Below, one piece after another: positions 25,935-35,288 of a stretch of DNA of 64,000 nt. The stretch is from G963708235 sp963708235 (GTDB taxonomy: Bacteria; Actinomycetota; Acidimicrobiia; Spongiisociales; UBA5794): positions 2,976,001 through 3,040,000 of the forward strand of contig OY970200.1 of assembly GCA_963708235.1 (NCBI GenBank), written 5' to 3'. The translations under genes were made by a program, and so were the position numbers. Each line of letters starts with the position of its first letter. The first letter of the stretch is position 1. The notes beneath the pieces are model-generated. The model was not told the DNA's origin. It did not search any database and saw only the letters and a program-made list of their open reading frames with translations.

Positions 25935-27695
25935 TCAGGCGGAACGGGCGGCGGCGAGCCAGGTCAGGAAACGCGGGGCGTCCCAGGTGGTGATGATCCG
26001 ATCGGCAGGGATCCAGCCGCGACGGGCGTTGGCGACACCCCAGCGGACGTTGGCGTACTCGTCGACGTGGTGGCTGTCGGTCGAGATCGCAAACAAGAGT
26101 CCGTCGACGCTCCTCGCCTGACGCAACAGCTCGGCGGGAGCATCGAGCCGGTCGAGATGCGAGTTGATCTCGATGGCGGTGCCGGTGGCGGCGGCACCCT
26201 CGAAGACCGCCATGGCGTCGATTTCGATCCCCGGCCGGCGACCGATCTTGCGCCCGGTGAGATGACCGATCACATTGACCGCCGGGTCCGCCATGGCGGT
26301 GAGTAGGCGTTCGGTCTGGCGGGCCGGGGGGAGGTCGAAATGTGAGTGGACACTGGCGACACAGAAGTCGAGACCGAGCAGAAAGTCCGGGTCGTAGTCG
26401 AGGCCACCGTCCGGACCGATGTTGAGCTCGGCGCCCTGCAGAATCGTGAGTTCCGGGTGACGGCTCCGGAGATCGGCCAGCTCCTCTGCTTCGCGGGCGA
26501 TGGCGTCACGCGACAGACCGTTGATGGACAGGTCCTCCCCGTGCTCGGTCAGCGAGATGAAGGTGAGACCCCGGGACACCGCCGCCTCCACCATGCCCGC
26601 CAGCGAGCTCCTTCCGTCACCGGACCAGGTGGAGTGGACGTGGAGGTCGCCACGGATATCTTCGACCGTTGCCAGATCAGGGAGATCCCCGGCGGCGGCA
26701 AGGGCGATCTCGCCGAGACCTTCTCGCATCTCGGGGGGGACGGTCTGGAGCCCGAGGGCGGCGTAGATGTCGTCTTCGGTGGACGAGGCCACCACCTTGC
26801 CGGACTCGATGTCGGCGAGGGCGTACTCGTTGAGGGTCAGACTCCGATCGAGCGCCCGTTGTCGCAACTCGATGTTGTGTTGCTTCGAGCCGGTGAAGTA
26901 GAGGGTGGCGGCGCCGAACTGGTCGGGAGTGACCACACGGAGGTCGACCTGCAGCCCGGAGGCGGTGACCACCGACGACTTGGTGTCGCCCCGACCGATC
27001 ACCTCGGTGACCGCCGGGCGGGTGACGAACGCTTCCATGACCGGTGCCGGATCGGTGGACGCCACCACGATGTCGATGTCGCCGATGGTGTCCTGGAAGC
27101 GGCGCAGGCTCCCGCAGTAGTCGATCCGTTCCACCTCGGGCATCGCCCCGAGAACCGACACCAGGTCCCCGGCAACCGGCAGGGCCCTGGCGATCGGGGT
27201 GCGTCGGTCCTTGCCGTGGAGTCCGAGTCGTTCGATCGCCTTGGCGATCTTCTCCTCGGAGCGGGCGCCCAACCCGGGGAGATCGCGGAGTTGGTGCCCG
27301 TCGATGGCCACCTTGAGGTCCTCGACGGTCTCGATGCCGAGCTGGTGACGGAGCGTCATCACCGTCTTGGGGCCGAGCCCGGGTATCCGGGTCATCTCGA
27401 CGAACGCCGGCGGGTAGACGGTGCGGAGCCGGTCGAGTTGCTCCATGCTCCCGGTGTCGACCAGTTCCTTGATCTTGGTCGCCGTGGCTTTGCCCACACC
27501 GTCGAGCGCCTGCATCTCACCGACGGACATGGCGGCGACGGGTCGTCCGGCGTCGCGTACCGCCGCTGCCGCCTTCTCGTGCGCCCGGACCCGGAACGCC
27601 TGCGGGCTCCCTTCCTCGAGCTTGAGCAGATCGGCAAGTTCCTGCAGCCGCGACGCGATCTCGTGATTGGACATCGGGATCGGGGCGACAGACAT
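25935..27695 (-). CDS. polX: DNA polymerase/3'-5' exonuclease PolX
   Basis: The 586-residue repair enzyme combines an X-family polymerase with a PHP nuclease domain. Helix-hairpin-helix segments (MQALDGVGKATATKIKEL, IPGLGPKTVMTL, LPGLGARSEEKI) come first. The polymerase core follows with YCGSLRRFQDTIGDIDIVV holding the catalytic Asp pair, and the C-terminal PHP domain begins GDLHVHSTWSGD and continues with SLTEHGEDL and ISTDSHHV metal-binding motifs. It fills short gaps in base excision or end-joining repair. ATG 27695 follows GGAG with 6 bases of spacing; TAGCAT further upstream is a likely -10 box. Confidence 0.93.
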   Translation of the reverse strand: MSVAPIPMSNHEIASRLQELADLLKLEEGSPQAFRVRAHEKAAAAVRDAGRPVAAMSVGEMQALDGVGKATATKIKELVDTGSMEQLDRLRTVYPPAFVEMTRIPGLGPKTVMTLRHQLGIETVEDLKVAIDGHQLRDLPGLGARSEEKIAKAIERLGLHGKDRRTPIARALPVAGDLVSVLGAMPEVERIDYCGSLRRFQDTIGDIDIVVASTDPAPVMEAFVTRPAVTEVIGRGDTKSSVVTASGLQVDLRVVTPDQFGAATLYFTGSKQHNIELRQRALDRSLTLNEYALADIESGKVVASSTEDDIYAALGLQTVPPEMREGLGEIALAAAGDLPDLATVEDIRGDLHVHSTWSGDGRSSLAGMVEAAVSRGLTFISLTEHGEDLSINGLSRDAIAREAEELADLRSRHPELTILQGAELNIGPDGGLDYDPDFLLGLDFCVASVHSHFDLPPARQTERLLTAMADPAVNVIGHLTGRKIGRRPGIEIDAMAVFEGAAATGTAIEINSHLDRLDAPAELLRQARSVDGLLFAISTDSHHVDEYANVRWGVANARRGWIPADRIITTWDAPRFLTWLAAARSA

Positions 27696-27859
27696 TGCGA
27701 ACTCCGGTGGGGTGCGGGGGCGAGCAGGACGGCTTCCGATGCTACCGCCGGGACGCCTCAATTCGACGGGGTCGCCCCACCGCCTCGGCCGAGATCGACG
27801 CCCGCGGTCTGATCGCCGGATCCGCAAGGCTGGCAAGCATCACCGGCCGGTATGGGGAG

Positions 27860-27865
27860 TAACCT
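27860..27865 (+). promoter_or_regulatory. -10 box (TAACCT) of a predicted leaderless promoter, nhaA
   Basis: TAACCT ends 8 bases before ATG 27874. A GGGGAG upstream is 14 bases from the ATG and would lie inside the promoter, so it is unlikely to be the ribosome site. Confidence 0.55.
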
Positions 27866-27873
27866 GCAACGCC

Positions 27874-29325
27874 ATGGCTCACCTCGTCGAACCACGCGAG
27901 GACGAGCGCATCCACCGCACCTGGGTCAGCGGGGACCGCGCCGTCGTTCGCGCCTTTGTCCAACCCGTGATGCGTTTCGCCCAGGTGGAGGCGGCGGGCG
28001 GCATCGTGCTGTTGGTGGCGGCGGTGGTGGCGCTGATCTGGGCCAATGGGCCGTTCGGCGACACCTACGAGACCTTCTGGGAGACGCCCTTCGTTCTGGA
28101 GATCGGCAGTTTCCACCTCGAGGAGTCGCTGAAGCATGTCGTCAACGATGCGCTGATGGCGATCTTCTTCTTCGTCGTCGGTATGGAGATCAAGCGGGAG
28201 CTGGTGGTCGGCGAGCTGCGCGGGATCAAACATGCCGCCCTCCCCGCGGTCGCCGCCCTGGGCGGGATGCTGGTCCCCGCCCTGATCTATCTGGCGTTCG
28301 TCGGCGGTCCCGGCGCCGACGGAGGATCTGGATGGGGCATCCCGATGGCCACGGACATCGCGTTCTCCGTCGGGGTGATCTCGCTCCTCGGACGCCGGGT
28401 CCCGGTCGGCGCCAAGCTGTTCCTGCTCGCCCTGGCGATCGCCGATGACATCGGCGCCATCCTCGTCATCGCCGTCTTCTACACCACCGGGCTGTCAATG
28501 GGATGGCTCCTCGCCGCCGTCGCCGGTCTGGCCGTGGTCTATGTCGCCGGGCGGGTGGCGGTGCGATCGTTGCTGTTCTATGTCGTCGCCGGGACGGCCG
28601 TGTGGTTCTGCGTTCTCGAATCCGGTGTGCACGCCACGATCGCCGGGGTGGTGCTCGGGCTGATGACCCCGGTCGGGGCGTATTACTCCGACAAACAGTT
28701 TCGCGCCCATGCCCGAACCGTTCTTGCCCGATTCCAGGTCAACGCCGCCGCACCGAACGCCAGGGAACGGATCGACAACGATGCCCTCGAACTCGCCGCC
28801 ATCGCCCGCGAATCGGTGTCGCCGCTCGACCGCCTCGAACGCCACCTCGTACCGTGGGCCTCGTTCGTTATCGTCCCGCTCTTCGCCCTGGCGAACGCCG
28901 GTGTCGATTTCTCCGGGGTCAACATCGCCTCGGCGGTGACCAGCCCGGTGGCGCTCGGGGTGTCGGTAGGGCTCGTCGTCGGCAAGCTGGTCGGCATCAG
29001 CGCCGCCACCCTGCTGGCGGTGAGGCTCGGGGTGGGGGTCCTCCCCAGCGGGACCGGCTCCCGCCAGGTGATCGGGCTGGCGGCCGTCGCCGGTGTCGGG
29101 TTCACCGTGTCGCTGTTCATCGCCGAGTTGGCCTTCTCCGCACCCGAGCTGACCATCAACGCCAAGACCGGCATCTTCGTCGGGTCAGCCATCGCCGGTG
29201 TCCTCGGTTACCTCCTGCTCCGCACCGCACCGACGACCACCGGCCCGCTCACCGGGGCCAACCCGAGGATCGGCGCCAACCCCACGACCGCCCCCGAGGA
29301 CGAACACACGCCGCCGACCGGTTGA
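27874..29325 (+). CDS. nhaA: Na+/H+ antiporter NhaA
   Basis: The 483-residue electrogenic antiporter exports Na+ (or Li+) in exchange for H+. Family landmarks are AIFFFVVGMEIKREL, the ATDIAFSVGVISLLGRR helix and ALAIADDIGAILVIAVFY, where the adjacent Asp pair is the ion-binding site. About twelve transmembrane helices are expected. The C-terminal 30 residues are an extra-membrane tail rich in Thr and Pro. The mrp operon starts about 200 bases downstream on the same strand, so two sodium-export systems sit together. Confidence 0.94.
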   Translation: MAHLVEPREDERIHRTWVSGDRAVVRAFVQPVMRFAQVEAAGGIVLLVAAVVALIWANGPFGDTYETFWETPFVLEIGSFHLEESLKHVVNDALMAIFFFVVGMEIKRELVVGELRGIKHAALPAVAALGGMLVPALIYLAFVGGPGADGGSGWGIPMATDIAFSVGVISLLGRRVPVGAKLFLLALAIADDIGAILVIAVFYTTGLSMGWLLAAVAGLAVVYVAGRVAVRSLLFYVVAGTAVWFCVLESGVHATIAGVVLGLMTPVGAYYSDKQFRAHARTVLARFQVNAAAPNARERIDNDALELAAIARESVSPLDRLERHLVPWASFVIVPLFALANAGVDFSGVNIASAVTSPVALGVSVGLVVGKLVGISAATLLAVRLGVGVLPSGTGSRQVIGLAAVAGVGFTVSLFIAELAFSAPELTINAKTGIFVGSAIAGVLGYLLLRTAPTTTGPLTGANPRIGANPTTAPEDEHTPPTG

Positions 29326-29522
29326 CGGTCTCCACCGGCAGATCTGTCCGATCAGCGGGTGACGGGAGCCGGGGAAGATCCCGGTAGCATGACGGCTCGA
29401 ACCGCCAAGGCACCAGGCACCAAACGCCAGGAATCGGGCCAGACGGTCGTTGCCGTCGCCATGATCGGCCCGCCCCCCGGACCAACCGACCACCAGCGAC
29501 CGTCGAGGAGGAACCAGCTTCA

Positions 29523-31880
29523 ATGCTTGCGCTCCTCGCCTTGCATGCCATCGCCGCCGTCCTCATCGCCGCCGGCCGCCAGCGGTTGGGACGCAGCGCC
29601 GTTCTGGTTGCCGGGGCGGCCCCGCTGGCGACGTTCGTCTGGGCGCTGTGGATGTCCGGCGGCATCCTCTCCGGAGAACCACTTGCGGTCAACTACCAGT
29701 GGGTGCCCGGGCTGGGGTTGAGCATCGATGTGTTCGTCGACGCCTTTGCACTGCTGATGGTGCTGCTGATCTCAGGTGTCGGTGTGCTCATCTTCGCCTA
29801 CACCTTCTTCTACATGGGGGACGACTCCAAGGTCGGCGATTTCTGCGGTCTGCTGGTCGCCTTCGCCGGAGCAATGCTGGGTGTCGTGGTCGCCGACAAC
29901 CTGCTGTTCCTGTTCGTGTTCTGGGAGCTCACCTCGATCACCTCGTTCCTGCTGATCGGATTCAAGGACGAGAAGGCGGCGGCGCGCGCCGCCGCATTGC
30001 AGGCGCTGCTGGTCACCGGCGCCGGTGGTCTGGCACTGCTCGGCGGGATCGTGTTGGTCGGGTTGGAGGCGGGCACGTTCTCGATGCGTGCCGTGCTCGA
30101 GTCGCCGCCGACCACCACGATGGCGGCAGTGGGAGTCGGGCTGATGCTGCTCGGCGCCTTCACCAAGTCGGCGCAGGTCCCGTTCCATTTCTGGCTCCCC
30201 GGAGCCATGGCCGCACCGACCCCGGTGAGCGCCTACCTGCACTCCGCCACGATGGTCAAGGCAGGTGTGTATCTGGTGGCCAGGCTCAGCCCCGCCTTCT
30301 CCGAGGTCTTCGGATGGTGGGTGCCGGTCGTGGTCGGCGTCGGTCTCCTGTCGATGCTGGTCGGTGGGATCCGTGCGCTCTACCAGACCGATCTCAAGCT
30401 GCTGCTCGCCCTCGGAACCGTCTCCCAGCTCGGGTTCCTGATCGCCCTGTTCGGGACCGGCAACGACGAGATCATGTTCGCCGCCGTTGCGCTGCTGCTC
30501 GCCCACGGCGTCTTCAAGGCGACACTGTTCATGGTCGTCGGCATCGTCGATCACCAGACCGGAACCCGAGACCTGCGCAAACTCACCGGGATGTGGCGGG
30601 TGATGCGTCCCACCGCCATGGTCGCCGGGATCGCCGTGGCGAGCATGGTGGGTCTGCCCCTGATGTTCGGATTCGTCGCCAAGGAGGCGGTGCTCGAAGG
30701 TCTGCTCCACTGGGGAGACCCCTGGTCCGGGGCGGCCACCGCCTTGGTGGTGCTCGGCGCCACATTCACCGCCGCCTACGGAACCCGGTTCCTGTGGGGT
30801 GGATTCGCCGACAAACGCAAGACGGAGCTGCTGCGCGACCCGGTCGATCCCGACGATGTCGCCGCCCCCGAGGTCGGGATCCTCCTCCCCGCCGCCCTGC
30901 TCACCGCCGTCACCGTGGTGCTCGGCATCGCCCCCGGTGCGGTCGACCAATTGGTGGGCAACGCCGCCGCTGCGCTCGTCATCGGCGCCGACGGCTTCCA
31001 CCTTGCGGCCTGGCACGGCTTCGGCCCACCTTTGCTGCTCTCGGCGATCTCGGTCGCGGCCGGGGTGGGTCTCTTCGCCGTGGTCCGTCGAGGCTGGGGG
31101 GCGGGCCTGGCTGCGGCGATCCCGCGCCGTGTGCCGACTCCGACCTCGGCGTACACCCGGTCGCTGTTCGGTCTCAATGCGTTTGCCAACCGCACCACAA
31201 GCATCGTCCAGCCGGGATCGCTGCCGTTCTACACCGGAGTGATCCTGATCACCGTCATCGTGATCCCCGGGATCTCGTTGATGCGGGCCATGCCCGCCAT
31301 CGACCGCACCGTCTTCGCCGAGTCGCCAATCCAGGTGGTCGCCGCCATCGCCGTGATCATCGGGGCCATCGGCGCCGCCACCGCCTCACGCCGTATCGGT
31401 GCGGTCATCTTCCTCGGTGCCGTCGGCTACTCGGTGGCGTTGATCTTCGTCATCCAGGGCGCCCCCGATCTGGCCTTGACCCAGGTGCTGGTGGAGACGC
31501 TGACACTGGCCATCTTCGTCCTGGTGTTGCGGCTGCTCCCGGTGCACTTCGAGCAGGTGCGGTGGCCGCTGCAGCGCGGATTCCGCATCCTGGTGGCGTC
31601 GGCGCTGGGGGTGTTCGTCACCGGGTTCGCTCTGGCGGCACGTAGCGCCCGCATCGCCGAACCGGTCTCGCAGGCTCACGTCGATCTGGCGCTCCCCGAG
31701 GGCGGCGGGAAGAACATCGTCAATGTCATCCTCACCGACTTCCGCGCCTTCGACACGCTCGGCGAGATCACGGTGCTCGCCGTCGCCGCCCTGGGCATCC
31801 TCGCCCTGGCCCGGGCCGTGCGTCGCACCGAGCCCGGACCCGATCCCGAAGAGCATGCCGAAGCCGAGGTGACCTCGTGA
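29523..31880 (+). CDS. mrpA: Mrp Na+/H+ antiporter subunit A
   Basis: This 785-residue membrane protein is the large subunit of the heteromeric Mrp (Mnh/Sha) Na+/H+ antiporter and is homologous to NuoL of complex I. The antiporter core includes FVFWELTSITSFLLIGF (with the key Glu), QVPFHFWLPGAMAAPTPVSA and HSATMVKAGVYLVAR (with the conserved Lys). The C-terminal part carries the MbhD/MbhE-like region (IQGAPDLALTQVLVETLTL and FRAFDTLGEITVL). ATG 29523 follows GAGGAGG with a long (about 11 base) spacer. TAGCAT at 29385-29390 is a possible -10 box, leaving a leader of about 125 bases. Its stop overlaps mrpB. Confidence 0.94.
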   Translation: MLALLALHAIAAVLIAAGRQRLGRSAVLVAGAAPLATFVWALWMSGGILSGEPLAVNYQWVPGLGLSIDVFVDAFALLMVLLISGVGVLIFAYTFFYMGDDSKVGDFCGLLVAFAGAMLGVVVADNLLFLFVFWELTSITSFLLIGFKDEKAAARAAALQALLVTGAGGLALLGGIVLVGLEAGTFSMRAVLESPPTTTMAAVGVGLMLLGAFTKSAQVPFHFWLPGAMAAPTPVSAYLHSATMVKAGVYLVARLSPAFSEVFGWWVPVVVGVGLLSMLVGGIRALYQTDLKLLLALGTVSQLGFLIALFGTGNDEIMFAAVALLLAHGVFKATLFMVVGIVDHQTGTRDLRKLTGMWRVMRPTAMVAGIAVASMVGLPLMFGFVAKEAVLEGLLHWGDPWSGAATALVVLGATFTAAYGTRFLWGGFADKRKTELLRDPVDPDDVAAPEVGILLPAALLTAVTVVLGIAPGAVDQLVGNAAAALVIGADGFHLAAWHGFGPPLLLSAISVAAGVGLFAVVRRGWGAGLAAAIPRRVPTPTSAYTRSLFGLNAFANRTTSIVQPGSLPFYTGVILITVIVIPGISLMRAMPAIDRTVFAESPIQVVAAIAVIIGAIGAATASRRIGAVIFLGAVGYSVALIFVIQGAPDLALTQVLVETLTLAIFVLVLRLLPVHFEQVRWPLQRGFRILVASALGVFVTGFALAARSARIAEPVSQAHVDLALPEGGGKNIVNVILTDFRAFDTLGEITVLAVAALGILALARAVRRTEPGPDPEEHAEAEVTS

Positions 31881-32305
31881 AAAGGTCGCTGGTTCTCGAC
31901 ACCGTCCTCGATGTGGTGTTCCGCACCGCACTAGTCTTCTCGATCTTCCTGCTGTTCGCCGGCCACAACTCCCCAGGCGGCGGGTTCATCGGCGGTCTCG
32001 TCGCCGGCGCCGCACTGGTGCTGCGGTACGTGGCGGGAGGGATCCCCGAGGTCCGCCGGGTCGCACCGTGGTCACCCGATGTCGTGCTCGGGGTGGGTCT
32101 GGTCACCGCCGTGATCACCGGGTTGGGAGGATGGGTGTGGGGTAGCGAGTTCCTCAGCGCCGCCAAGTACGAGGAGAGCCTGCCCCTGCTCGGCGTGGTC
32201 AAGGCGACCACCGCCCTCCCGTTCGACATCGGGGTCTACATCGTGGTGGTCGGGATCACGCTGGCCGTCCTCACCTCGCTCGGCCGTGAGGAGGAGACCC
32301 CGTGA
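31877..32305 (+). CDS. mrpB: Mrp Na+/H+ antiporter subunit B
   Basis: The 142-residue membrane subunit has four hydrophobic helices and the family motif FAGHNSPGGGFIGGLVAG. It belongs to the MnhB family and is required for the assembled Mrp complex. GTG 31877 overlaps the TGA of mrpA (GTGA), indicating coupled translation. The C-terminal GREEETP overlaps mrpC in the same way. Confidence 0.93.
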   Translation: MKRSLVLDTVLDVVFRTALVFSIFLLFAGHNSPGGGFIGGLVAGAALVLRYVAGGIPEVRRVAPWSPDVVLGVGLVTAVITGLGGWVWGSEFLSAAKYEESLPLLGVVKATTALPFDIGVYIVVVGITLAVLTSLGREEETP

Positions 32306-32670
32306 TCATCGTCCTGGCCATCGCCATCGGCGTGCTCTACGCCTCCGGCGCCTACCTGATGATGCAGCGCAGTTTGACCCGGATCGTGATCGGTCTGGCT
32401 CTGATCGGTCATGGCGCCAACCTGCTGTTGCTGCTCGCCGGTGGCCGGGCCGGAGAGGCGCCGTTCGCCGACGCCACCGGCGAGGTCGCCGATCCGCTCC
32501 CGCAGGCACTCGCCCTCACCGCCATCGTGATCACCTTCGCCGTCAGCGCCTTCCTGCTCGCCCTGGCCTACCGAAGCTGGCAGATCAACCGCAACGACAT
32601 CGTCGAGGACGACATCGAGGACAGCCGGATCGCCAGGGTCACCCGCAGGGAGAAGGAGGTTTCCGAATGA
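32302..32670 (+). CDS. mrpC: Mrp Na+/H+ antiporter subunit C
   Basis: The 122-residue NuoK-like subunit has three helices. ARSLTRIVIGLALIGHGANLLLL-type sequence (residues about 23-44) and DPLPQALALTAIVITFAVSAFLLAL (about 63-87, quoted in part) are typical of MnhC and NuoK. It ends in an unusually charged cytoplasmic tail of about 30 residues. GTG 32302 overlaps the mrpB stop by 4 bases. Confidence 0.92.
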   Translation: MIIVLAIAIGVLYASGAYLMMQRSLTRIVIGLALIGHGANLLLLLAGGRAGEAPFADATGEVADPLPQALALTAIVITFAVSAFLLALAYRSWQINRNDIVEDDIEDSRIARVTRREKEVSE

Positions 32671-34160
32671 ACCTCCTCGTGGTCCTCCCCGTCGTTCTCC
32701 CGCTTGCGGCGGCGGGGATCTCCCAGGCCTTCAACCGGTACCCGGTGGTCCAACGGGTGGTGTCGATCTCGGCACTCAGTGCCACCGTGGCGCTCTCGGT
32801 GGCACTGGTGGCCGCCGTCGACCGCGACAACATCGTCGTGGCCAAACTGGGCGGGTGGGACGGCCCCATCGGCATCACCCTCGCCGCCGACCGTCTCTCT
32901 GCGGCCATGGTGCTGGTGTCCACGATCATGTTGTTGGCGGTCCTGGTCTACGCCATCGGGAGCCCCCGCACCGCCGACCACACCCACTCCTTCCATCCGG
33001 TGTATCTGGTGCTCGCCGCCGGCGTCGCCGGGTCGTTCCTCACCGCCGACCTCTTCAACCTGTTCGTGTCGTTCGAGATCATGCTCACCGCCTCGTACGT
33101 GCTGATCACGCTTGGCGGGCGACCGTCCCAGGTCCGTCACGGGATGACCTACGTCGTGATCAGCCTGCTGGCGTCGACCTTGTTCATCACCGCCATCGGG
33201 CTGGTCTACGCCGCCACCGGAACCGTCAACATGGCGGACCTGGCGGTCAAGCTGGGGGATCTCGATCCCGGGTTGCGGGCGGCGATGGGTGGGCTGTTCC
33301 TGGTCGTGTTCGGGATCAAAGCCGCCATCTTCCCGCTGTTCTTCTGGCTGCCGGACTCGTATCCCACCGCCCCCACCCCGATCACCGCCATCTTCGCCGG
33401 GCTGCTCACCAAGGTCGGGGTGTATGCGATGATCCGCAGCCAGACGCTGCTGTTCCCGTCGGAAGGCCCGTCCTGGCTGATCCTCACCATTGCGTCACTG
33501 ACCATGCTGATCGGCGTCATCGGCGCCATCGCCCAGGACGACGTCAAACGCATCCTCAGCTTCCACATCGTCAGCCAGATCGGCTACATGGTGTTCGGGC
33601 TCGGGCTGTTCACCGTGGTCGGTCTGGCGGCGACGGTCTTCTATGTGATCCACCACATCGTCGTCAAGACCACGTTATTTCTCATCGGAGGTCTCGTCGA
33701 GGAGACCACCGGCACCGGACAACTCCACCGCATCGGGGGTCTCGCCCATTCGGCGCCGTTGCTCGCCGTCATGTTCCTCATCGCCGGGTTCAGCCTGGCG
33801 GGGCTCCCACCGTTCTCCGGGTTCATCGCCAAGCTGGGGCTGGTCGAGGCCGGTTTCGCCGCCGGGGCGTGGCCGGTGGTGGCGGTGTCGCTGCTGGTGT
33901 CGCTGCTCACCCTGTTCTCGATGACCAAGATCTGGACCGGGGTGTTCTGGGGTCGCCCCGAGGAGCCCCCGCCGATTCCCGAGTCGATGGAGGTCGAAAG
34001 GATCCGCTTCCCGGTGGTGATGATGTCGGCGACCGGTGCCGTCACCATCCTCAGCCTGGCGGTGGCGGTGTGGGCCGGCCCGATGTTCGAGTTCGCCGAG
34101 CGCGCCGCCGCCGATCTCGCCGATCCGGCGATGTACATCGGAAGGGTGTTGGGCGGATGA
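32667..34160 (+). CDS. mrpD: Mrp Na+/H+ antiporter subunit D
   Basis: This 497-residue subunit is the second large, proton-channel-like component, homologous to NuoM/NuoN. Conserved positions are visible in FNLFVSFEIMLTASYVLI (Glu), FPLFFWLPDSYPTAPTPI and AGLLTKVGVYAM (Lys). About fourteen helices are expected. ATG 32667 lies in an ATGA overlap with mrpC and also has AAGGAGG at good spacing, the strongest internal ribosome site of the operon. Confidence 0.94.
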   Translation: MNLLVVLPVVLPLAAAGISQAFNRYPVVQRVVSISALSATVALSVALVAAVDRDNIVVAKLGGWDGPIGITLAADRLSAAMVLVSTIMLLAVLVYAIGSPRTADHTHSFHPVYLVLAAGVAGSFLTADLFNLFVSFEIMLTASYVLITLGGRPSQVRHGMTYVVISLLASTLFITAIGLVYAATGTVNMADLAVKLGDLDPGLRAAMGGLFLVVFGIKAAIFPLFFWLPDSYPTAPTPITAIFAGLLTKVGVYAMIRSQTLLFPSEGPSWLILTIASLTMLIGVIGAIAQDDVKRILSFHIVSQIGYMVFGLGLFTVVGLAATVFYVIHHIVVKTTLFLIGGLVEETTGTGQLHRIGGLAHSAPLLAVMFLIAGFSLAGLPPFSGFIAKLGLVEAGFAAGAWPVVAVSLLVSLLTLFSMTKIWTGVFWGRPEEPPPIPESMEVERIRFPVVMMSATGAVTILSLAVAVWAGPMFEFAERAAADLADPAMYIGRVLGG

Positions 34161-34702
34161 TGCGACGACTCGTCACCGTGCTGGTGCTCACCGCATTCTG
34201 GATCGCCCTGTGGGAGGACCTGAGTTGGGCCAACCTCGTGGGCGGGATGGCGGTGTCGGTGTTCGCCGTCTACCTGGTCCCCCCGTCGCCGTCGACGCAG
34301 TATCTGACGGTGCGCCCGCTCGCCCTGATCCACCTCGCCGGATATTTCCTGGTGAAGCTGGTCGAGGCCAGCGCCATCGTCGCCTGGGAGGTGGTCACCC
34401 CCCGCAACCGGATCCAGGAAGCCGTGGTGGCGGTGCCTCTGCGATCGGGCGACCCGTTCATGATCACCACACTGGCCAATGCCGTGTCGCTGACCCCGGG
34501 AACCATCACCCTCGAGGCGAGGCGGGAGCCACCGACGCTGTATATCCATGTGCTCCATTTCAAGTCCGTCGACGCCATCCGCAGCGACGTCCGGCGCCTG
34601 GAGGAACTCGCCCATCGCGCCCTGGTCGCCGTCCCGATACCCGAAGCCGAACCGGGACCGGAAACCGATTCCACCATCACCCCGAAAGGCAACACATCAT
34701 GA
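34157..34702 (+). CDS. mrpE: Mrp Na+/H+ antiporter subunit E
   Basis: The 181-residue subunit has the MnhE family layout: two or three N-terminal helices, then a cytoplasmic domain with LANAVSLTPGTITLE and LYIHVL. It has an acidic, Pro-rich C-terminal extension (EAEPGPETDSTITPKG). ATG 34157 overlaps the mrpD stop (ATGA). MrpE is often less critical for transport than the other subunits in studied systems. Confidence 0.92.
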   Translation: MMRRLVTVLVLTAFWIALWEDLSWANLVGGMAVSVFAVYLVPPSPSTQYLTVRPLALIHLAGYFLVKLVEASAIVAWEVVTPRNRIQEAVVAVPLRSGDPFMITTLANAVSLTPGTITLEARREPPTLYIHVLHFKSVDAIRSDVRRLEELAHRALVAVPIPEAEPGPETDSTITPKGNTS

Positions 34703-34959
34703 ACATCGTGATCGATATCACCATCGGCATGCTGGCGGTCAGCGGGCTGCTGTGCCTCCTCCGTCTGGTTCGCGGCACCTCGGTCCCCGACCGGGCGGTG
34801 GCACTCGACACCATGCTGGTCATCATCGTCAGCGGCATCGCCGTCGGATCCACCCGCACCGGCGACGGCACCTACCTCGATCTGCTCATCGTGGCTTCGC
34901 TGCTCGCCTTTGTCGCCACCGGGCTGGTCGCCCGGTTCGTGGAAGGATCGAGCTCGTGA
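34699..34959 (+). CDS. mrpF: Mrp Na+/H+ antiporter subunit F
   Basis: The 86-residue, three-helix subunit has the family motif RLVRGTSVPDRAVALDTM and ends in a short polar tail. ATG 34699 overlaps the mrpE stop by 4 bases (ATGA). MrpF has been linked to sodium or cholate efflux in Bacillus. Confidence 0.91.
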   Translation: MNIVIDITIGMLAVSGLLCLLRLVRGTSVPDRAVALDTMLVIIVSGIAVGSTRTGDGTYLDLLIVASLLAFVATGLVARFVEGSSS

Positions 34960-35288
34960 TCGCAACGGTTATCTCCTCGATCTGCTTCCTGGCCGGCGGC
35001 GTCCTCGCCCTCACCGCCGGTGCCGGGCTACAGCGATTCGACAGCGTGTTCGCCCGGATGCACTCGGCCACCAAGCCGGCGACGCTCGGACTGGTGCTGA
35101 TCATGGTCGGCGCCTCCTTCCAGGTCGGTTCCGCCGGTGACATCGTCAAGTTGATGGTGGTGCTGGTCCTCCAGTTCGTCACCGCACCGGTGGGCGCCCA
35201 TCTGATGGGACGTGCCGCCTACGGGACCGGTGAGTTGCTCAGCCCCCACACCACCGTCGACGAACTCGCCGACGTGGCGATGCGATGA
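34956..35288 (+). CDS. mrpG: Mrp Na+/H+ antiporter subunit G
   Basis: The 110-residue, three-helix subunit matches the MnhG/PhaG family: GGVLALTAGAGLQRFDSVFARMHSATK is diagnostic (quoted residues about 14-40 in part). GTG 34956 overlaps the mrpF stop (GTGA), and its own stop overlaps the following hypothetical gene, extending the coupled series to eight genes. Confidence 0.92.
   Translation: MIATVISSICFLAGGVLALTAGAGLQRFDSVFARMHSATKPATLGLVLIMVGASFQVGSAGDIVKLMVVLVLQFVTAPVGAHLMGRAAYGTGELLSPHTTVDELADVAMR

Noticed and set aside
24134..25993. 619-codon plus-strand open frame opposite the molybdopterin oxidoreductase
   Set aside because: It is an antisense shadow with no domain resemblance and no ribosome site.
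29330..29522. Sodium or other riboswitch upstream of mrpA
   Set aside because: The leader of about 125 bases shows no motif I can match to a known riboswitch class, so none is claimed.
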